Of a stretch of DNA of 64,000 bases, positions 31,764 to 41,528 are shown piece by piece. Origin of the DNA: Fusarium oxysporum f. sp. lycopersici 4287 (Eukaryota > Ascomycota > Sordariomycetes > Hypocreales > Nectriaceae); the NCBI RefSeq assembly GCF_000149955.1, contig NC_030999.1, positions 1,377,471 to 1,441,470 on the forward strand, given 5' to 3'. The notes beneath the pieces are model-generated. The model had not been told where the DNA came from, made no database searches, and worked only from the letters and a program-made list of their open reading frames with translations. Positions within the stretch are counted from its first letter, which is position 1. Each line of letters begins with the position of its first letter. The position numbers were made by a program, and so were the translations under genes.

Positions 31764-31957
31764 TGTTGGAAAATCCGGGAATCCCCTTCCCTTCAGGATT
31801 CAGACTGTTAGTCTGAAAGTCCTAGATTTAAAGTTCAAAGTCCTAGATACAATCATCTAGAGATATAAACCCGAGAATAACTCTCAGCTCAATAATGAAC
31901 AACCAAGTTTCATAAAAATACATTTTCACCCAGCACTACTGCGCAATATAAACAACA
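31764..31957 (+). repeat. Copia element 2, 3' LTR (194 bp)
   Basis: Identical to the 5' LTR at 27060-27253. Its right edge cuts the coding sequence of the Zn2Cys6 regulator. Confidence 0.95.
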
Positions 31958-33311
31958 AGTTCTCGCTTACGGCTGATAGCAACACGGTGTAGTCTGCAAT
32001 GCTGGGCACATATGTCTCGTGCTGATACAGACAGCATACACTGCAGTTGTACATCTTCAACATGGCAAGTGGATGATAGTTCATAGAGCCATCTACTGTA
32101 CTTGATACGAAAGGTATCATGGCTTTCCACTGATCCAGCTCTGCTCGGATCTCAGTTCGCCGGCACTTGAGCATGTTGTCTTGATTGGGCAGAGTGCCGC
32201 CCTCGGCCCATAGACGTCGGATTCTCGATTGCAAGGACCTGATGGCAAACATGTGCTCTACATCTGCCTGCATTGACCCTCCATCGAATGTAAGCCAGAC
32301 ACCTTGTTCTATGATCTATGGATATATGTCAGTATCTTGTCTGATGTTCATGAGGAGAGCATACTTGTCGTCCAGCAAACCAATGAGATGCTCGAAATAG
32401 GGACCCCAGAGTGAGGCTATGATCTCGTACGCAGTGTAGCAGTAGATTAATAGCACTCGATCGTGTATATCCTATGAGAGAACTGATTCGTCCAAGCCAT
32501 CAAGGTTGAAAGATAGAAGTGTCGGAGGGATCTGGAACTTTAACAGCCGATCAGTGATCTCAAGAACCGCTTCGATCGTCGTATCGTTTATTTGAAACGG
32601 TATTGGGGAGTGAAGCGCATGTACGATCAGTAACAGGTATGCGGGTGTCCTGAAATCACCTAGAGAAGCTACGTCTGGCAGATAGACTTGAACAGCTTCA
32701 GTGTAGAGCCCATCTATCTCAGGACAATGGCGATCTGAATAGCAGGCGCCGATGACGCATACAAGATACAAAGAAAAACGTTCATGGTCTCTCAGTTCAT
32801 TGCCTTGTATGCTCTAGGCATGGAACCAGGACCTCAGATCTTCTTGATCAAGGAATGGCCAGCTTGGATGCACGTAGTTAAAGTAGCTGTCAAAGTCCAC
32901 AGCCTTGACACGACTATCACCTAGCCTTTTCTCAGTTGGCTGCATTAACTGGTGGTAATAAGAGCTCTGGTTCTGACCTTTGGGCTATAGCACCAAGTCG
33001 GTGGTCTTCGCGACATGGCTGCTCGTCACTGGAGACTTTGTTAGATTCCCCTGTGCCTGTACGAGTAACCCTTTGCAGAGAAACAACTCCTGCTCAACTC
33101 GTGCTAGCCTCGCCTCTAACCCCTGGACATATCCCCACGGCACGCTCGCGAAATCACGGGGCCTTCTCTTCTCGAAGCGTACGCAATCTGAGGACGAGTG
33201 TAAACATTCCCCACACTTGGGCACTTTCTGGTCGCACTTCTTTTTACGGCGTCGGCAACGTATACAGGCAATAGCCAGCGACTCGTCTGAACCAAGGCTC
33301 TTCTTAGGCAT
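31958..33311 (-). pseudogene. Zn2Cys6 fungal transcription factor, 3' end lost at Copia 2
   Basis: The first exon starts at ATG 33311 and carries a complete binuclear zinc cluster, CIRCRRRKKKC followed by CGECLHSSSDC, then a leucine-rich linker (LEARLARVEQEL). Further minus-strand segments belong to the fungal-specific regulatory domain: DSYFNYVHPSWPFLDQEDL near 32860, YLVCVIGACYSDRH with DVASLGDFRTPAYLLLIVH near 32700, VLLIYCYTAYEIIASLWGPYFEHL near 32400, and IRSLQSRIRRLWAEGG near 32230. The frame ends in LLSAVSENLL exactly at the LTR, so the C-terminus is missing. Several stops lie between segments; some may be introns, but I could not place all of them. Such regulators often control adjacent cluster genes. 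The truncated MFS beyond the Copia element is a natural candidate partner. Confidence 0.75.
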
Positions 33312-33746
33312 TATGAATCATTTTAATTAAGCATAGAATAGGGAGAGTTGATTGAGTCTCTTGAAACGACAGAGCCTATGTCTTTCTCCGACTTGTGGCC
33401 GCTGAGTTTCATCTCCAATATTTCTCCACAAACCCCCTTACACCTGCTTCCTCAACTTCTCTGTATACTTGTGAAAAGTTTATGTCATTGTAAGGTTTTT
33501 ACTGGCCAAATTGCTTCAATTCAGACTGATACTGTTACCTTCTCACATCCACCATTTAGGTGTTCCTCATTTGTTGGTGTGCATAACCGTACCATTAGTA
33601 AGATACACAAGAACGTAGTCCTTTCATATTTTTACCCCCACACCATGCCCGAGGAAGGGCGGAGTCCTTGTCAAGAACACACTGCAAATTTACCCCAGGC
33701 TCTTATCTCTAGCTTCGGGGTTACCCGAGACCCGCAGAGATTACAA
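33312..33746. other. Promoter-side intergenic region of the Zn2Cys6 gene
   Basis: Upstream of the regulator and ending at the SINE-like insertion. CT-rich tracts are present; no gene seen. Confidence 0.5.
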
Positions 33747-33764
33747 AAAGATATCATACGGGAC

Positions 33765-34420
33765 AACTCTCCCCTGTAAAAATTCTTTCTTGGCACGCAC
33801 TGTTAGTGCACTGTTAGGAGCGGGATTTTCTACGGGCTACTCGGCCACACAATACTGCGGGGACGCCATCGGCTCCCTAACAGCAGTTTTCAGAGAAGGA
33901 ATTTTGGAGAGTTCACCTTCTCTGACAACACCTTTGTCGGATCTAATGGCGGCACCTCAGAACCAGAACGCCTTAGATATCGGAGGACGGTGCCCGTGGC
34001 ATCGGTAGCGACATCCTCCCGATCAACGACGCCGATTGCGATGGGTTTTTCCCCTTTGAAGGCAAGCCGCACCGCCGGCCTCTGATCCCTTCCCAAGGTT
34101 TTTCCCTGCCGCCACGACAGTCGACTACGAGCTACAACTTGGTTACTGGAGATTGTGGACTGCATCAGCAGATGTAGCGATGCGTGAGAGAATTCTGGTC
34201 GGTGGAAAAATTTGACAGATTGCCCCCGAACCCGCTGACGGGTGACGGGCTTGACAAAAACAGCGCCTTTTGTGCCTTGGTATGCTGGATGGTGAAGGAA
34301 GCGGGGTTCCCTGTACCTAGCTAGCTCAGCACGTCTTTTGCTCCAGTAGGAGATTTGGCTTCGTTACAGCCACCCAGACGAAAAATATACAAAACAAACA
34401 AACAAACAAACAAACAAACA
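33765..34420 (+). mobile_element. SINE-like retroposon, short variant, copy A
   Basis: A 656-bp element starting AACTCTCCCCTG and ending GACGAAAAATATAC followed by (AAAC)n. It is flanked by a perfect 18-bp target-site duplication, AAAGATATCATACGGGAC, at 33747-33764 and 34421-34438. A long, variable duplication and a simple-repeat tail are the hallmarks of target-primed retroposition. It has no reverse transcriptase and so is non-autonomous. A Pol III A/B box pair is not obvious. F. oxysporum is known to carry a SINE called Foxy; I cannot tell from memory whether this is it. Confidence 0.88.
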
Positions 34421-34514
34421 AAAGATATCATACGGGACTAGGAGAGTCTGGATGCATTTGCGGGGAGCAACTCCCGGAGGTTCGGAAGTGCCTCCGAATT
34501 GATCCCTTTGAGAG

Positions 34515-34524
34515 GATATAAATA
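34515..34524 (+). promoter_or_regulatory. TATA-like box of the permease gene
   Basis: GATATAAATA lies 97 bp upstream of the permease ATG. It is the only candidate core element in the 180 bp between the SINE-like insertion and the coding region. Confidence 0.4.
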
Positions 34525-34620
34525 TGTCCCTACGTTGTTTTCTAAATCCCGGGTAGCCCTAGATCTTGCTCGAGCATCGCTTCGTCTCTTTCTCTACAGC
34601 GCCCCTTCACCGATCTACCA

Positions 34621-34888
34621 ATGTTGTCCTCCTCTACCATGACACCACGTAATTCGGAAGATAAGAAGCTGCCACCCGGCCTCTCGGCCTCGTCAGAATA
34701 CGATGCTGGCGTCGAGGTTGGCGAGGTTTCGCCAGTAGACGAACTTCGTCGCGATTTTAAGCCTAGACAGGTCTTCATGTTTTCCATTGCCTGTGCTATT
34801 GGCACGGGGCTTGTCATCGGTTCAGGAACTGCCCTCTCGAGAGGCGGTCCAGGGAGCCTACTGACCAGCTACCTCTTGGTTGGTGCTA
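34621..34888 (+). pseudogene. Amino-acid permease (YAT family), N-terminus only
   Basis: From ATG 34621 the frame encodes a hydrophilic N-tail of ~60 residues and then FKPRQVFMFSIACAIGTGLVIGSGTALSRGGPGSLL, the TM1 signature of fungal amino-acid/polyamine-organocation permeases. The coding sequence stops inside TM2 (TSYLLVGA) where the Fot element begins. On the far side of the Fot (from 37117) the sequence is a LINE fragment and not the rest of the permease. About 85% of the gene is missing. Confidence 0.8.
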
Positions 34889-37116
34889 CCATCCAGGACC
34901 ACCTAGTGGGCACCCCCACCTAATGGACCACCAAAATTTCGATCTTCCCATACAAAATCCAAATATTGATGTCTGCAAAAACAGGCCCGATTCTCAATTA
35001 ATAAACGAGGCTTTAAAGAGAGTTTCTATAAAGTTATTTGAATTTTACTCTCTGCGTGGTTTTTTGACCTCCCGACCGCTTCGCGTGCGCTGGCAGTGCT
35101 TTGTTACGACCGTAGAGTCGTCACGTTCGTCCTCTAGCCCGACACCCACCTCAATCACCGACTCGACCTCCTCATCCACATCCACCTCTATTTCTGCCTC
35201 CTTTGAGTCAGGAAGAGCTTCTCCAGTCGCTAGAGACTCCGCTAGAGCCATGAATCGTCGGTTCGGGGTTCGGTACCGCCTTTCTTTTCTTCCCTCGCCG
35301 CAGCTGAGCCATCTGCTCCTCGAGGCCAGTAATCCGCGCATTCTGAACGGCAACCTTCATCTCTAAAGCTTCCAGCCCCTTTGCGATCTTACTGTACTTC
35401 TGTCTGGTCGGACGACTTCGGTGCTTGGCCATTTCCCTCACTTGCCGGCTCGTTTTCGGCGTATCATCTGAGTGCAGTTGAGGAGGGCTCGGCGTCTTGA
35501 ACTCTTCCAGCACTTTTTCTTTGTCCGGTTGAATTTCTGGATGTGCTAGAGCTTTGTAACGATTTATTGGCCAATTTCCAGTAAACCTCCAGCCGGATAA
35601 GATAATCTTCTTCCTCATGCCCGCTTCCCTCGCTTTCGCGTATGCCCGAATAAAGTTGACTTTGTCAACCGGCGCAGAATCGGTCAAACTAGCCAGCTTT
35701 TGGAATTCTTTCCGATACGCACCTTTTATAACATTAAAAATTCCATTATCTAATGGTTGCAAACCATGGGAACAATGTGCTGGTAGGTAACAGCAGTAGA
35801 CGTTGTTCAGAAAGCACGTCGCCATCCACTCGTCCCGACTGCTTGTTACTGGTCCTATAGCGGGTAACTCTGCGGCGAAAACACCAAAATGCTTACCTGC
35901 GCATGGCTCCCGTGACCGTCAAGGATAATAAGTCTCGCATCCGATGCATCACGAGGCTCCGTTTGGGGTAGATAGACGTCTTTCAACCATTCGAGAGCTA
36001 TATGGTTGTCTGTCCAGCCGTTCGGGGATGTGATGTAGTGCCAGTCCGCTATTAATTCAAATTCATTCAGAAACCACTGTTTCTGCAGCTCTTTTCCTTT
36101 AAAGATAATTCCCGGTTTTAAAGAGCGGCCAGTTGCAGTGACAGCCCCAATAAACGAGGTCCACGTGCGCGACTGAACGCCTTTTAACATCGCCTTCTTC
36201 TTCGGGTCAGAGCTCCCGATTACGAGGCTGTCCAGGCCTTATGGACAACCAATTAGCTATTCCTTATAAAAACCTATAGAGTACTTGTAGAAGACTTACC
36301 GAAACCCACCATTATGCCGCCCTCGTCCACGTTAACCGTGTTCTCAGGCTTGATCCAGCCGTACTCGTTCTCCCGGATATCGAAGTACCAATTGACCGCC
36401 TTCGGAGTAAATCCATCAAATCTGGCGGCTTCCTGACGTTTTCCAAGCTTGGTAGACAGTTTTAGGTGACGCTTGATGAACCTGGTGGTCCAGTGCTTAC
36501 CCAGAGGCTTGTTATCGCCTTGTTGTTTGAGGATGGCCTCGACACAGGCGCGGAGCTGGCTGTGCGATAGAGCATAGCCCAGAGACTCTTGTCGCAGCAC
36601 CCAACGAAGGAGTGTCTCCTCCTGGCTCTTTGAAATACGCTGGTGGGCCTGGATCCGTTCATTCCTGCTCGCTTGACCGGAAAGTCGCCCAGAAAGGGTC
36701 GACCGAGGTACTCCACGTTTCTGGGCCGCGCCCGTCTGTGACAGGCCTCTATCAGTAATATCGAGTATGGCCTCAGCTACGTCATCTTCGGTATAAACAC
36801 GGCGAACCATTGCGAAAGGAGTTCCATCTATTAAGTTAGGTGAAAATTCGGCTCAAGTTGATGGAGTCGCCTAGGGTAGATGAGGAGAAATGCGAAAGAA
36901 TTCAAAGTGCTAGAGAACTAGACCACAAGTCGGAACGGGGAAAAGTTAAGCCGATATTAAAATTTCATGAAAACTGCTATACAACATTGGTATGGGTTTG
37001 TAAGTATCTTCGCTTTTGGCTGAATGCGATGTACTTGAAAATTCGGAATTTGTATGGGAAGATTGAAATTTTGGTGGTCCATTAGGTGGGGGTGCCCACT
37101 AGGTGGTCCTGGATGG
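34889..37116 (-). mobile_element. Fot/pogo-type DNA transposon, 2,228 bp
   Basis: Terminal inverted repeats of about 60 bp (34889-34950 and 37055-37116) with only one or two mismatches, starting CCATCCAGGACCACC. The element is flanked by TA on both sides (34887-34888 and 37117-37118), the Tc1/mariner target. It encodes a pogo-type DDD transposase with introns on the minus strand. Confidence 0.92.
35208..36810 (-). CDS. Fot/pogo transposase (spliced; one junction unresolved)
   Basis: Exon 1 (36810-36300) encodes the N-terminal HTH (VYTEDDVAEAILDITDRG), the CENP-B-type DNA-binding domain and the first catalytic Asp (TVNVDEGGIMVGFG). A 62-nt intron (36299-36238, GTAAGT..CATAAG) leads to exon 2 (36237-35897) with SRTWTSFIGAVTATG and the second Asp (LIILDGHGSHA). 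A GTAAGC donor follows at 35896. The last segment ends at 35208 and carries YLPAHCSHGLQPLDNGIF, with the third Asp. No acceptor before it restores the frame, so either a one-base lesion or an unusual site is present. The C-terminus is basic and coiled-coil-like (LEALEMKVAVQNARITGLEEQ begins it). Possibly functional, but the junction makes this uncertain. Confidence 0.8.
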
Positions 37117-37119
37117 TAA

Positions 37120-37562
37120 CGGTCATTTGTTTTCTCCTTCTCAAACCCCTTCCTGGCTCAATCTTCCTGTCGCCATCGCAAATTTGACTGTCGCTCGCAC
37201 CGCCTCCAGGTTAGGTATCCACTTTGCTCCGTCCGATCCCGACGTTCCTCCCAGGAAGAAGGAAAGGTTGCCGATCATGTTGTGTCCTACTCGACGCATG
37301 ACTTCACGCTCTGTTTCCCATCTTGTGCATCGGAACAGGAAATGCTCCATTGTCTCTGGTCCACATCCACATTCACACATGTCCGACTCTGCAGCTCCAA
37401 TCTTGCAGAGATAGCTGTTGATCCTCGCCATTCCCGTGCGGAGCTGCGAGAGCACTCTGGCTTCTCGTCTCTTGCAAATGTCGTATAGTGCTTGGGTATG
37501 TTTGCCTGGTAGAGCTCGATCTAACCGTTTGGAGTAGTTGCCTACGTTGTTGGGTAGTCTCC
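37120..37562 (-). mobile_element. Tad-like LINE, 3' terminal coding fragment
   Basis: The minus-strand frame reads DRALPGKHTQALYDICKRRE, then LSQLRTGMARINSYL and CECGCGPETMEHFLFRCTRW. This is the C-terminal Cys-His segment found after the reverse transcriptase/RNase H of fungal Tad-type LINEs and related elements. Everything upstream is missing, cut at the junction with the hAT fragment near 37562. Confidence 0.7.
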
Positions 37563-37564
37563 GT

Positions 37565-38751
37565 TGCTGATGCAGCCGCGACTAAAAGACTTCTACGCTG
37601 CAACTTTGCTTTCTGAAGGTAAGAAGACGTCACTTGCTGACTGGTTTTCAACTTTGGACTGCCTTCTTCGAGAGATAAGCGAGACGAAGGATCACTACCA
37701 CGACATCCACTCTGAGGACGATAATAACTTTACATGGAAGTACCTTCAAAGCTGCGCAGATGCCGCGTGGTCAAAATGTGCCGAGTACTACAACAACCAG
37801 CAGCTGAATTGGCAGAATCGATTCCCTGAAGATACTGACCTTCCACCGGCATACTATGCAGCTCAAATCCTCGATCCATATCGCAAGTGGGCGTGGTTCA
37901 GGCAAGAGTGGGTTCTTCACGGCGACGAAGAGAGGAGGAGGTGGTTTGATAACGCACAATCAGCGGTGAAGCATCTCTGGGAGACAGAGTATAAGGGAAG
38001 ATACCCTGTTGAGATGCTGCCACCACCGGCCAGGAAGGAGAGAGCTCCTGACCCAGCATTTGATCGCCAGCGGGAACATAAGCGTATTCGAACAGACGCT
38101 CCGGTCTCCACAACAGATTTGTATGAACAATATAATTCTACCGACAGGCTCCATGACGACGAGGCAGGTTACGATGATGCCATTGCGTACTGGCTATCTC
38201 GTTATGACTCCCAGAGAGATCTCGCTCGCTTCGCTCTGGATCTGTTTGCGATCTCACCCATGTCAGATGAGTGCGAACGCCTTTTTAGTAGCGCAAAGCT
38301 TACTATAGTTGATCGCCGTGGTAGGCTGAAAGCGGATATCATAGAAGCTTGTGAGTGTCTCCGGGCTTGGTATGGAAAGCCCCAAGTTGAGGATGACAGT
38401 GATAGCGAGGATAGTGAGAATGACAATGAATGGATTGATAGCTACTCGTAAAATACATTTCCTTCCTTCCTTCCTTCCACTACTTCAGCTGTCACGGGGC
38501 CAGAGGCTTTGCAGCAAGCATAGCGTGTATTGACGAAGAGGTCGCTCAGGGAGCAGAAAACGTTCTGCCCTTGAGCGACAATACCGTATTTATCTGAGCG
38601 TACACGTGACCTGTCACGTGGAGCCCTGACAGCCTCCTTCGTGGCGGTCTTGTTGGTCTAACCGGTCTACCAGACCGGTTATTATGTAAGCAGCTGGTCT
38701 GGTCTGGTCTGGACCCCAAGACCAGACCAGACCAGACCATTCCGATCACTG
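37565..38751 (+). mobile_element. hAT transposon, 3' portion
   Basis: Open frame to the stop at 38451 (first ATG 37570), about 294 residues. It ends with a hAT dimerisation domain: RFALDLFAISPMSDECERLFSSAKL followed by RLKADIIEACECLRAW. The N-terminal BED finger and most of the catalytic core are missing. After the stop come a (TTCC)n run and then GGTCTGGTCTGG direct repeats and their inverted copies at 38690-38740. The segment ends CGATCACTG (38751), which may be the right terminal inverted repeat. The left part was lost at the LINE junction. Confidence 0.8.
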
Positions 38752-38827
38752 GATCAATCCTCGTACTCTTCTTTTGACAATATCACCACCTCGCTCAGCC
38801 CGCAAATTTCCTAGATCTTGTTAGGTT

Positions 38828-39961
38828 CTAGACAAGTAAATGGTGATTAAAATTGAAATTTACCTTCCGTTTCCGTTTAAAATCTGTATAGAAAGAGTTC
38901 CAGATTATCCTTGCTGCACAGTCCTCAGCGCCATCTGACAAAGTCGTGCAGTTGGGCTGCGACTGGAGGCGAAGCTCCTCATTCGTTTGTATCCATGGCT
39001 TAGGAAGCGGCCAATCGGAAAAGTGGACGAGTTTGGCCTCGTTATAGGCAGCGGCAGGATCCCAAGGCTCAGTATCAGAGCCGAGGTACCTGTTGTGATT
39101 ATCTCCACGGAACTCACCCGTCAACAAATCATAGGGACGATGCGGGAGGACAAGGGCACTCTCGCGATAAAGGTAGTTCACTATCTCCATATCATAGTCG
39201 TTGTCGGAGGCTGAATCCACTTTGGCCATAATGCGAGCAAATTCTGCGTCAGAAGGTTGAATAAGCATCACCTGAGATGAGAGAAGCTCCTTTTCAGGGA
39301 ACAGCCAGTAGGCCCTTGGCATGGCTACTGGTACTGGGGGCAAAAGAAATAGTTCATCCATATTTTGCAAGAGCATGGAATCAGAATCGATAGAGAGCAC
39401 ACGACTGTATTGGGTCTGGTTGAAAGCGAGGAGTTTTGTGAAAGAATCAGCCCAGGTATCTAAAGAGACGGCACTAGTTAGCCTTCTCCCCGGACAAGGA
39501 TTATATCTGAGCGAAAGTTATGAGAGTATTCGTTTACCATCTTTATTGTCCTTGTGCTGAACTGTGATAGGAACGAGCTTGACTTGATATTCATCGCGAG
39601 CTTTGATGAGCAATTGGGTATCCACAGAACTGTCATTGTCAGCCTCGAACATGCGGGAAGGATACATCATCACACGATCGGCACGGCTAGAAAGGCGGTG
39701 CAATGACTCGAAGAACATGACTGAGTTACAGAGATAGTCGCTATTGGTGACATATTGCGTGTAAGCGAAGCGCGACCAATCGACCTCGATTGAGCCATGG
39801 AATTTCAATGGCTCCTGGGAAAGAAATCTGTTATTTGAGAGGAGGAAGAAGATGAAGATGGTAAAAGTGAGTCCTGCTGCCCATCGATATCGCTTCGGCG
39901 CTGCGAAGCTCGGCGGGAACGGTCCGAACGGAGGTGTCAGTTCAGCTAATAGTTTTGCCAT
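38828..39961 (-). CDS. GNT1-like (alpha-1,2-)N-acetylglucosaminyl/glycosyl transferase, ~351 aa
   Basis: Golgi-type glycosyltransferase of the GNT1 family, which adds a sugar to glycans in the Golgi. Exon 1 is 39961-39538 and exon 2 is 39459-38828, joined across a 78-nt intron (GTAAAC..CTTTAG) to read NKDDTWADSFTKLLAFNQ. There is a short cytoplasmic tail, then a signal anchor (WAAGLTFTIFIFFLLS, residues ~28-43). The catalytic part holds VTNSDYLCNSVMFFESLHRL, SRVLSIDSDSMLLQNMDELF (the DxD metal site) and PVAMPRAYWLF. The ATG at 39961 is chosen because it directly precedes the anchor; upstream ATGs in the frame would add implausible sequence reaching into the mimp. A GTAAAT at ~38859 might mark a last tiny intron. 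No disabling mutation seen. The mimp lies 386 bp upstream. Confidence 0.8.
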
Positions 39962-40346
39962 TTGTTTCGTAGGGCGCGATAGCTGAGTTGTGGAAGCGAC
40001 TTTCAAAGAATTCGATGGGGTTTTTAGTAATTCAGCAACTGTATTGTGCAAATGAGCGAGCAAACGGTGAGTACGGCGAGACTGCGTCCAGGTAGAGAGA
40101 GAGAGATAGGAGCCAGTCCTTATAGAATTATGCAGTACTGCCAGACAGAATGAAATTGAAGTCCAGATAAGAATGTTTGAAAGGAAAACGAAAAATGAAG
40201 AATGAGGAATGCGAGTGAAATTCAGAACCCAACTGCCTTCCAACAGAGTGAATGAAATGAATACTACGGCGTGGTACGTAATTAAGCAAAGACCCTGGAA
40301 AGATCCTTTGGTCAAGGCGCTTAGATATGAATCAACCCTGCAAGAA

Positions 40347-40560
40347 CAGTGGGGGGCAATAAGTTTGAATCCGAACTCAAGTACACGTTCGCTGACGAAC
40401 CAAGGTGAGACCAGTTTCCCACGTAGCAATAACCCAATCGGGATAGCCTTTTGCCTGATACATCTTAGCGCTTACTTTATCAAGCTAAAGCTTTATATAC
40501 GGGAGCTAGATTACAACAGCTGGTACTTCAGCCTGGATTCAAACTTATTGCATCCCACTG
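40347..40560. mobile_element. mimp: mimp-family MITE (214 bp)
   Basis: The left end is CAGTGGGGGGCAATAAGTTT and the right end, inverted, CAGTGGGATGCAATAAGTTT, continuing GAATCC in both (24 of 26 match). Size (~220 bp) and ends are those of mimp elements, non-autonomous relatives of impala in F. oxysporum. TA is present on the right (40561-40562), while the left has AA. It separates the GNT1-like gene's upstream region from an older minus-strand ORF remnant (40561-40775). Confidence 0.92.
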
Positions 40561-40561
40561 T

Positions 40562-41125
40562 AGCAGCTATGACTCAGCTGAGTCTTGAGGCGGCCAAACA
40601 CATTCTTCGCCATTTCTGCCGCATGCTCGGCAAGCAGGTTGGTCTCCGACACAATTGACTTTCCGAGATTTGCATCTCGGAAAGGTAAAGCTGCATCTAC
40701 GGGGTCTTCAGGAAGTGATTGCCGAACCTGTTGCTGACGGAGTAGAGATTCCGGCGTCTGTATTTGGAGCGGCACGACTTTGATTAGACGACATCCTGGG
40801 CAAAAGACTATGATACTTTGAGTTCAGATAGACAAAGTTCAGGCCATGGAAATCATTAGAAAGTAAGGTTGAAACCTTCATAATCGTAGGTCCTCTAGTT
40901 GCCCAGAGAAATTAACTTGAGAAGCGCCATATAACTGCTGGCGGTTTTAAAAATGCGGCGCGTTGTTACCTAGGCTCCGCAGTATATGTGGAGCTATGTA
41001 TCTCTAAAACTGCGACCGGTCTCTCGCGCGCCGATGCAGCATTATCCCAGTTATGCTCAAGGTAAAGTCGGCGACCACCAAGTATCGGGTTGATAAGGAA
41101 CGGCGGAGTTTGCGGAATCCATATA
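40562..41125. other. Stretch between MITEs with a broken minus-strand ORF
   Basis: A 76-codon minus-strand ORF (40775-40548; LLAEHAAEMAKNVFGRLK) runs up to the mimp and may be the end of a gene interrupted by it. The rest is unassigned. Confidence 0.4.
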
Positions 41126-41331
41126 CAGGGGGATGCAAAAAGTATTCGCAGGTGTGTAAGTCGCCCTAGCTCTTCTACTTAGTAGCTTGGCTTTGCTTAG
41201 GTACTTGACACTAGGATATCCCGCTGATTTAAATGTAATGTAAGGTATTGAGGACCTGACAAGCTACCCCTGACTAGCTTCCGAGCATCAGATCTACTTA
41301 CACACCTGCGAATACTTCTTGCATCCCACTG
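41126..41331. mobile_element. Mariner-type MITE (206 bp), mimp-like tips
   Basis: Inverted ends of about 35 bp, CAGTGGGATGCAAGAAGTAT and continuing TCGCAGGTGTGTAAG, with two mismatches between ends. Flanked by TA on both sides (41124-41125, 41332-41333). The outer 13 bp equal those of the mimp, but the inner repeat is different. This is a distinct subfamily. Non-coding. Confidence 0.88.
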
Positions 41332-41528
41332 TAGTTTGTGTTTGATAGTTCATCAACGGTAGTCGCAAGAACCCGACGTGATGATGATGTAGGCTCGGCA
41401 TTCGGGCAAATCAATGAAACCGACCCTTGTCAAACGGATGACTATTACTTCCCAATACGGCAAGGGATACTAAAATAGGCTTAACCTTAAGTGTTGTTAG
41501 AAGAGATTATCGTTAAGGCTAGCATCTA

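Larger units (their letters stand above)
27060..31957 (+). mobile_element. Complete Ty1/Copia LTR retrotransposon 2 (4,898 bp)
   Basis: Identical 194-bp LTRs, primer-binding site, uninterrupted Gag-Pol ORF and a purine run (GGTGGATGGGGGCG) before the 3' LTR. The flanking 5-mers (AGATT on the left, AGTTC on the right) do not form a target duplication. Left and right neighbours are fragments of two different genes. Confidence 0.95.

Noticed and set aside
33790..34008. Plus-strand ORF in the SINE-like element (and its mirror at 50306-50611)
   Set aside because: It shares the element's high similarity between copies but shows no domain. It was treated as part of the non-coding repeat.
40209..40658. 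149-codon plus ORF spanning the mimp
   Set aside because: It reads through the inverted repeats and both flanks, and overlaps the upstream region of the GNT1-like gene. No family resemblance.
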